Assembly (NCBI RefSeq): GCF_003254565.1
Contig: NZ_QJRI01000177.1
Span: 1-64,000, forward strand
Direction of reading: 5' to 3'
DNA: 64,000 nucleotides
From: Flavobacterium nitrogenifigens
GTDB taxonomy: Bacteria > Bacteroidota > Bacteroidia > Flavobacteriales > Flavobacteriaceae
The translations under genes and the position numbers were made by a program. The first letter of the stretch is position 1, and every line of letters begins with the position of its first letter. The notes beneath the pieces are model-generated. The model saw only the letters and a program-made list of their open reading frames with translations. It ran no database searches and was not told the DNA's origin. Of the stretch, positions 60,528 to 64,000 are shown piece after piece.

Positions 60528-61289
60528 ATGAACAGAATAACTCAAAAATTACAAGAAGATAAAAAGATCCTTTCGATCTATTTTTCTGCGGGATATCCGA
60601 ACTTAAATGATACTGTGCAGATTATTCAGGATTTAGAAAAAAACGGAGTTGATTTAATTGAAATCGGACTGCCTTTTAGCGATCCTTTGGCAGATGGACC
60701 AACCATTCAAGCGAGTTCTACACAAGCGCTTCATAACGGAATGACAACTCAAATTCTTTTTGATCAGCTGAAAAACATCCGCGAAAGCGTAAAAATTCCG
60801 TTGATTATCATGGGATATTTTAATCCGATGCTGCAATACGGAGTTGAAGCTTTTTGCCAGAAATGTGCTGAAATTGGAATTGATGGTTTAATTATTCCTG
60901 ACCTTCCGGTTGATGTTTATGCAGATGAATACAAAGCGATTTTTGAAAAATATGGTTTGATCAATGTTTTCTTAATTACGCCACAAACTTCAGACGAACG
61001 TATTCGTTTTATTGACAGCGTTTCAAATGGATTTATTTATATGGTAAGTTCTGCAAGTGTTACAGGATCTCAATCTGGTTTTGGGGATGTTCAAGAAAAC
61101 TATTTTGAAAGAATCTCTAATCTGAATTTGAAAAATCCTCAAATTGTTGGTTTCGGAATTTCAAATAAAGAAACTTTTAATCAAGCAACTAAATATGCTA
61201 AAGGTGCTATTATTGGAAGTGCTTTTATCAAACATTTGAGTGAAAGCGGAAGTGGGAAAATTGAGGAATTTGTTGGGGAGATTCGATAG
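60528..61289 (+). CDS. trpA: Tryptophan synthase alpha chain
   Basis: 253 aa TIM barrel. Catalytic Glu and Asp in IEIGLPFSDPLADGPTIQ, with IIPDLPVD and GFIYMVSSASVTGSQS. Cleaves indole-3-glycerol phosphate to indole. Last trp gene, followed by a terminator-like stem. Confidence 0.97.
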   Translation: MNRITQKLQEDKKILSIYFSAGYPNLNDTVQIIQDLEKNGVDLIEIGLPFSDPLADGPTIQASSTQALHNGMTTQILFDQLKNIRESVKIPLIIMGYFNPMLQYGVEAFCQKCAEIGIDGLIIPDLPVDVYADEYKAIFEKYGLINVFLITPQTSDERIRFIDSVSNGFIYMVSSASVTGSQSGFGDVQENYFERISNLNLKNPQIVGFGISNKETFNQATKYAKGAIIGSAFIKHLSESGSGKIEEFVGEIR

Positions 61290-61312
61290 ATCATAAATTT
61301 ACAAAATACAAC

Positions 61313-61344
61313 ACGGCATTTATTTTTTTAAGTGTCGTTTTTTT
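61313..61344 (+). terminator. Terminator-like stem after trpA
   Basis: ACGGCA pairs with TGTCGT (one G-U) followed by seven T, 24 nt after the trpA stop. A weak stem of 6 bp. Confidence 0.5.
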
Positions 61345-61399
61345 ATGCGATGATATTAATGCATATATTTAAACAATAACTATTATTTCAGAATAACAC

Positions 61400-61948
61400 A
61401 TGAAAAAAATTCAGTTAATTTTAGCTTTACCTTTTATTATCTCAAGTTGTCAAAAAAAATCTGACTACTCGAAATTAACTTATAATCAAAAGGCAAACGA
61501 ATTAATTCAGCAACTCCTTATTAATGACTCTTGCAATTGTGTTATGGAAATATCAGATATGCCAATGATTAAAACAAGCATGGTAGAAAATCCTAGATTC
61601 GATATTAGGAAAGAAATAGTAAAAAAACTACACTTAAAGAGCAAAGAACAATTGGATAGTTTGGAAAACATTTCTAAAAGTTTTATTCTAGATACTGTTT
61701 TTTTAAAACGCAAAAGCATAACGATTATTAAGCGAGATTCTATAACTATTTCAAATATAATTAAAGATCATGGTCGTGAACTAATAAAAAAATGTCCTAA
61801 TGGAGTTTTAAGCTTTACAAAGCCAATTTTATATGAAGAAGGTAGAATTGCATTAGTAGATGCTAAGGTTGCTTTTTTTAGCTGTCTTTCAAGTCCATTA
61901 AAAATTTATAATTACAGAAATGAAAAATGGGTTTCTAATGACAATTAA
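61400..61948 (+). CDS. Small lipoprotein, unknown function
   Basis: 182 aa. Signal peptide with lipobox ISSCQKK (Cys17). The mature part is mostly helical with four Cys overall (DSCNCVMEIS near residue 44 and KKCPNG near 134). Family not recognised. Monocistronic between the trp operon terminator and a stronger one at 62045. Confidence 0.7.
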   Translation: MKKIQLILALPFIISSCQKKSDYSKLTYNQKANELIQQLLINDSCNCVMEISDMPMIKTSMVENPRFDIRKEIVKKLHLKSKEQLDSLENISKSFILDTVFLKRKSITIIKRDSITISNIIKDHGRELIKKCPNGVLSFTKPILYEEGRIALVDAKVAFFSCLSSPLKIYNYRNEKWVSNDN

Positions 61949-62044
61949 AAGTAATATTAAAAAATTGACAAAGATTAAGACCTTTTTATTGTGGAGTTAT
62001 TAATGAAGATTCCTTATTCGTTGGAATAACAAAAAAGATTAACA

Positions 62045-62078
62045 AAAGCTGAAATACTAAGGTGTTTCAGCTTTTTTA
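62045..62078 (+). terminator. Intrinsic terminator
   Basis: AAAGCTGAAA, loop, TTTCAGCTTTTTTATTTT; ends the 61400 transcript about 100 nt after its stop. Confidence 0.85.
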
Positions 62079-62151
62079 TTTTAACTAATTAAACAACAAA
62101 TTAACATAAATTATCGAAAACGCTTTATGTTAATATTATGTTAAAATAAAT

Positions 62152-62189
62152 TTAAACAAGTGTTTAAATTAAACAAGTGTTTAATTTTG
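62152..62189. promoter_or_regulatory. Twin TetR operators overlapping an exact -7 box
   Basis: TTAAACAAGTGTTTAA, a dyad broken only at its centre, occurs at 62152-62167 and 62169-62184 (17-bp period). The exact -7 box TAATTTTG lies at 62182-62189 and overlaps the second operator. Autorepression is strongly implied. Confidence 0.75.
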
Positions 62190-62210
62190 CATCCGATTAG
62201 AAACAATACT

Positions 62211-62840
62211 ATGTCACACATCGAATTGAACGATAAAAAAATTCAGATTCTTAATGTTGCGGAAAGACTTTTTTCTGAGAAAGGATTTGAGGGTACATCG
62301 ATACGGGATATCTCCAAAGAGGCCAAAATTAACATTGCTATGGTCTCTTATTATTTTGGTTCAAAAGAAAGGCTACTTGAAGCTCTTATTTTTCACAAAA
62401 CCGTTGATTTAAAACTACAACTCGAAAATTTATTGCAAGAAGACATAGAACCTCTTGAAAAAGTCAATAAATTAATCGAAATTTACATCAACAGAATTTG
62501 CCTTAACAAAGGGATTTACAGGGTTTTACATTTTGAACTTTATAACAAAAAGAGAGAAAAAAGCCTTCAAGCTTTTACTGAACTTAAAAAAGGAAATTTA
62601 AAATCGGTGGAAAGCATTATCAAACAAGGTCAAGCCCAAGGAGTTTTTAGAAAAGATGTTAATATCCAACTCATTACGCCTACGATTATCGGAACCTTTT
62701 TTCACTTTCACATGAATCGCTCTTTCTTCGAAGAAATATTTGATTTAAAAACAGAAGAAATGTTTAACAATTACATTAAAAACGATCTTACAAAGCACAT
62801 TCAACAAACTATAAAAGCGCTACTTGTTTATGAAAATTAG
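62211..62840 (+). CDS. TetR-family transcriptional regulator
   Basis: 209 aa from ATG 62211, as the upstream frame would run through the operators. The N-terminal HTH reads LNVAERLFSEKGFEGTSIRDISKEAKINIAMVSYYFGSKERLLEAL; the C-terminal ligand domain ends with an all-helical half. It overlaps the following TolC gene by 11 nt, so it is the first gene of an efflux operon and its repressor. Confidence 0.93.
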   Translation: MSHIELNDKKIQILNVAERLFSEKGFEGTSIRDISKEAKINIAMVSYYFGSKERLLEALIFHKTVDLKLQLENLLQEDIEPLEKVNKLIEIYINRICLNKGIYRVLHFELYNKKREKSLQAFTELKKGNLKSVESIIKQGQAQGVFRKDVNIQLITPTIIGTFFHFHMNRSFFEEIFDLKTEEMFNNYIKNDLTKHIQQTIKALLVYEN

Positions 62841-64000
62841 TCAATTAATGCTCTTTGGAGTTTTCTTCATCGGAATATCTTCAATGGAAGCACAAGAGAA
62901 AACAAGTTTAACCTTGGGTGAGGCCGTACAAATGGCTTGGGAAAAGAGTAACGAAGTTACGCTTGCCAATACTAAGGTAAACACAAAAAAATACGAATTA
63001 AAAACCGTAAAAAACAATCAATACCCAGATCTTAAAGTTTCTGGTCAATATCAGCGTCTTACAAAAGCATCGATTGATATGCCTAATCAAGGTGAAAGTG
63101 CTTCATTAGCTTCTCCAGACAGAGCAATGCTTGGAATGGCGAACTTAAGTCTTCCTATTTTTGCTGGATTTAAAATTCAAAACAGCATAGATGCCTATGA
63201 AGGAATGTACGAAGCAGAAACTGCTAATGCTGCAAAAACTAAAGAAGATGTTGCTTTAAAAGCAATCACTTATTATACAGCATTGTACAAGGCTCAAAAA
63301 ACTTTAGATGTCTTAAACGAAAATCAAAAAAGCGCAAAACAACGTGTTACTGATTTTACAGAGTTGGAGAAAAACGGAATTATCCCGAGAAATGATTTAT
63401 TGAAAGCGCAATTATTAGTTTCTAAAACGCAATTATCTATTGATGAAGCTACTAATAACATCAATAACATCAACTTTTATCTGACTACTTTACTGAAATT
63501 AGATCCAAATGTAAAAATTCAGGTAAATGAAGAAGATTTCTTTAATCTTAAGACAAGCAATTCTATAACATCTGATGCTGTTGCACTTGAAAGCAGAAAA
63601 GATTTAGAAGCAATAAGATTGCAAAGCAAAGCTTCTGAAGCTAATGTAAAAATTGCAAAAGCTGGGTATTACCCTTCAATTTCACTTTTAGGCGGCTATA
63701 CAGCATTTGATCTAAAAGACATTGTAACTGTAAAATACGCAATGAACTTTGGAATCGGATTATCTTATGATTTATCAGGAATTCTAAAAAACAATGTTCA
63801 TGTAAAAGAAGCAGAAAGCAAAGCATTGGAAGTAAAAAATACCGAAGCAATTATGACAGACCGCATTAAAGTAGAGGTTCAGAAATCTATTGAAGATTAT
63901 GACCTAGCAATTAATCAAAGTGTGGTTTATGAAGAAGCATTACAGCAAGCTGCAGAAAACTACAGATTAGTAAAAGATAAATTTGACAATGGTTTATCTG
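62830..64000 (+). CDS. TolC-family outer-membrane efflux protein (partial, runs off the window)
   Basis: The frame from ATG 62830 stays open for 390 codons to the window end. Signal peptide (MLFGVFFIGISSMEAQ) without a lipobox Cys; OEP repeat motifs include TLGEAVQMAWEKSNEVTLANTKV and SRKDLEAIRLQSKASEANVKIAKAGYYPSISLLGGYTAFD. It overlaps the TetR gene. A typical flavobacterial order has membrane-fusion and RND pump genes next, beyond the window. This is a second efflux system distinct from the one at 22-28 kb. Confidence 0.92.
   Translation, partial: MKISQLMLFGVFFIGISSMEAQEKTSLTLGEAVQMAWEKSNEVTLANTKVNTKKYELKTVKNNQYPDLKVSGQYQRLTKASIDMPNQGESASLASPDRAMLGMANLSLPIFAGFKIQNSIDAYEGMYEAETANAAKTKEDVALKAITYYTALYKAQKTLDVLNENQKSAKQRVTDFTELEKNGIIPRNDLLKAQLLVSKTQLSIDEATNNINNINFYLTTLLKLDPNVKIQVNEEDFFNLKTSNSITSDAVALESRKDLEAIRLQSKASEANVKIAKAGYYPSISLLGGYTAFDLKDIVTVKYAMNFGIGLSYDLSGILKNNVHVKEAESKALEVKNTEAIMTDRIKVEVQKSIEDYDLAINQSVVYEEALQQAAENYRLVKDKFDNGLS

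Overview
The window is AT-rich chromosomal DNA from a member of the Bacteroidota, most likely a Flavobacterium. The evidence is A-rich start-codon contexts, repeated matches to the TAnnTTTG -7 promoter box known from Flavobacterium and Bacteroides, TPR-containing sensor kinases, many small lipoproteins with SC lipobox ends, and gene content typical of flavobacteria. The species assignment is inferred from protein character, not from a search. No rRNA, tRNA, CRISPR array or complete insertion sequence was seen.

Layout. 1-440: cluster of palindromic REP-like hairpins. 0.5-5.4 kb: membrane glycosyltransferase and a receiver/PAS-histidine-kinase pair. 5.5-18 kb: two divergent copies of one signalling cassette, 7.0-10.0 kb and 15.4-18.0 kb. 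Each has a divergent one-TM protein, a helically phased GGGA-type repeat array, a promoter-like box, a conserved leader of about 220 nt that can fold into a pseudoknot, a tiny lipoprotein, an intrinsic-terminator-like hairpin on the kinase start codon, and a lipoprotein-type TPR histidine kinase. Only copy 1 keeps a response regulator. An orphan HsdR-N nuclease, small exported proteins and a GH1 beta-glucosidase lie between them. 18-30 kb: nucleotidase, DeoR and AraC regulators, S66 peptidase, a tripartite RND efflux operon and small exported proteins. 30-46 kb: M1 peptidase, GapN-like dehydrogenase, sulfur-handling genes (rhodanese, Crp/Fnr, TSUP, MBL-rhodanese, a YeeE/YedE pair) and cytochrome bd oxidase. 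46-52 kb: a second REP-like array with a 227-bp tandem unit, glpD, and a MarR-nitroreductase-YceI operon whose operators cover the promoter. 52-61.3 kb: a complete trp operon (E, G, D, C, F, B, A) behind a leader peptide with three consecutive Trp codons and a terminator, interrupted by four non-trp genes. 61.4-64 kb: a lipoprotein, then a TetR regulator overlapping a TolC gene that runs off the window.

The most interesting material is the duplicated cassette. Four non-coding elements (phased array, promoter, leader with covarying stems, start-codon terminator) keep the same order and spacing in both copies although flanking DNA has diverged. I propose it is an undescribed lipopeptide/two-component module with RNA-level control. 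A second well-supported result is a minimal Trp attenuator in which the 3' end of the leader peptide gene is itself the antiterminator strand.

Many intergenic spaces hold dyad repeats from about ten sequence families, including every larger gap in the trp operon.
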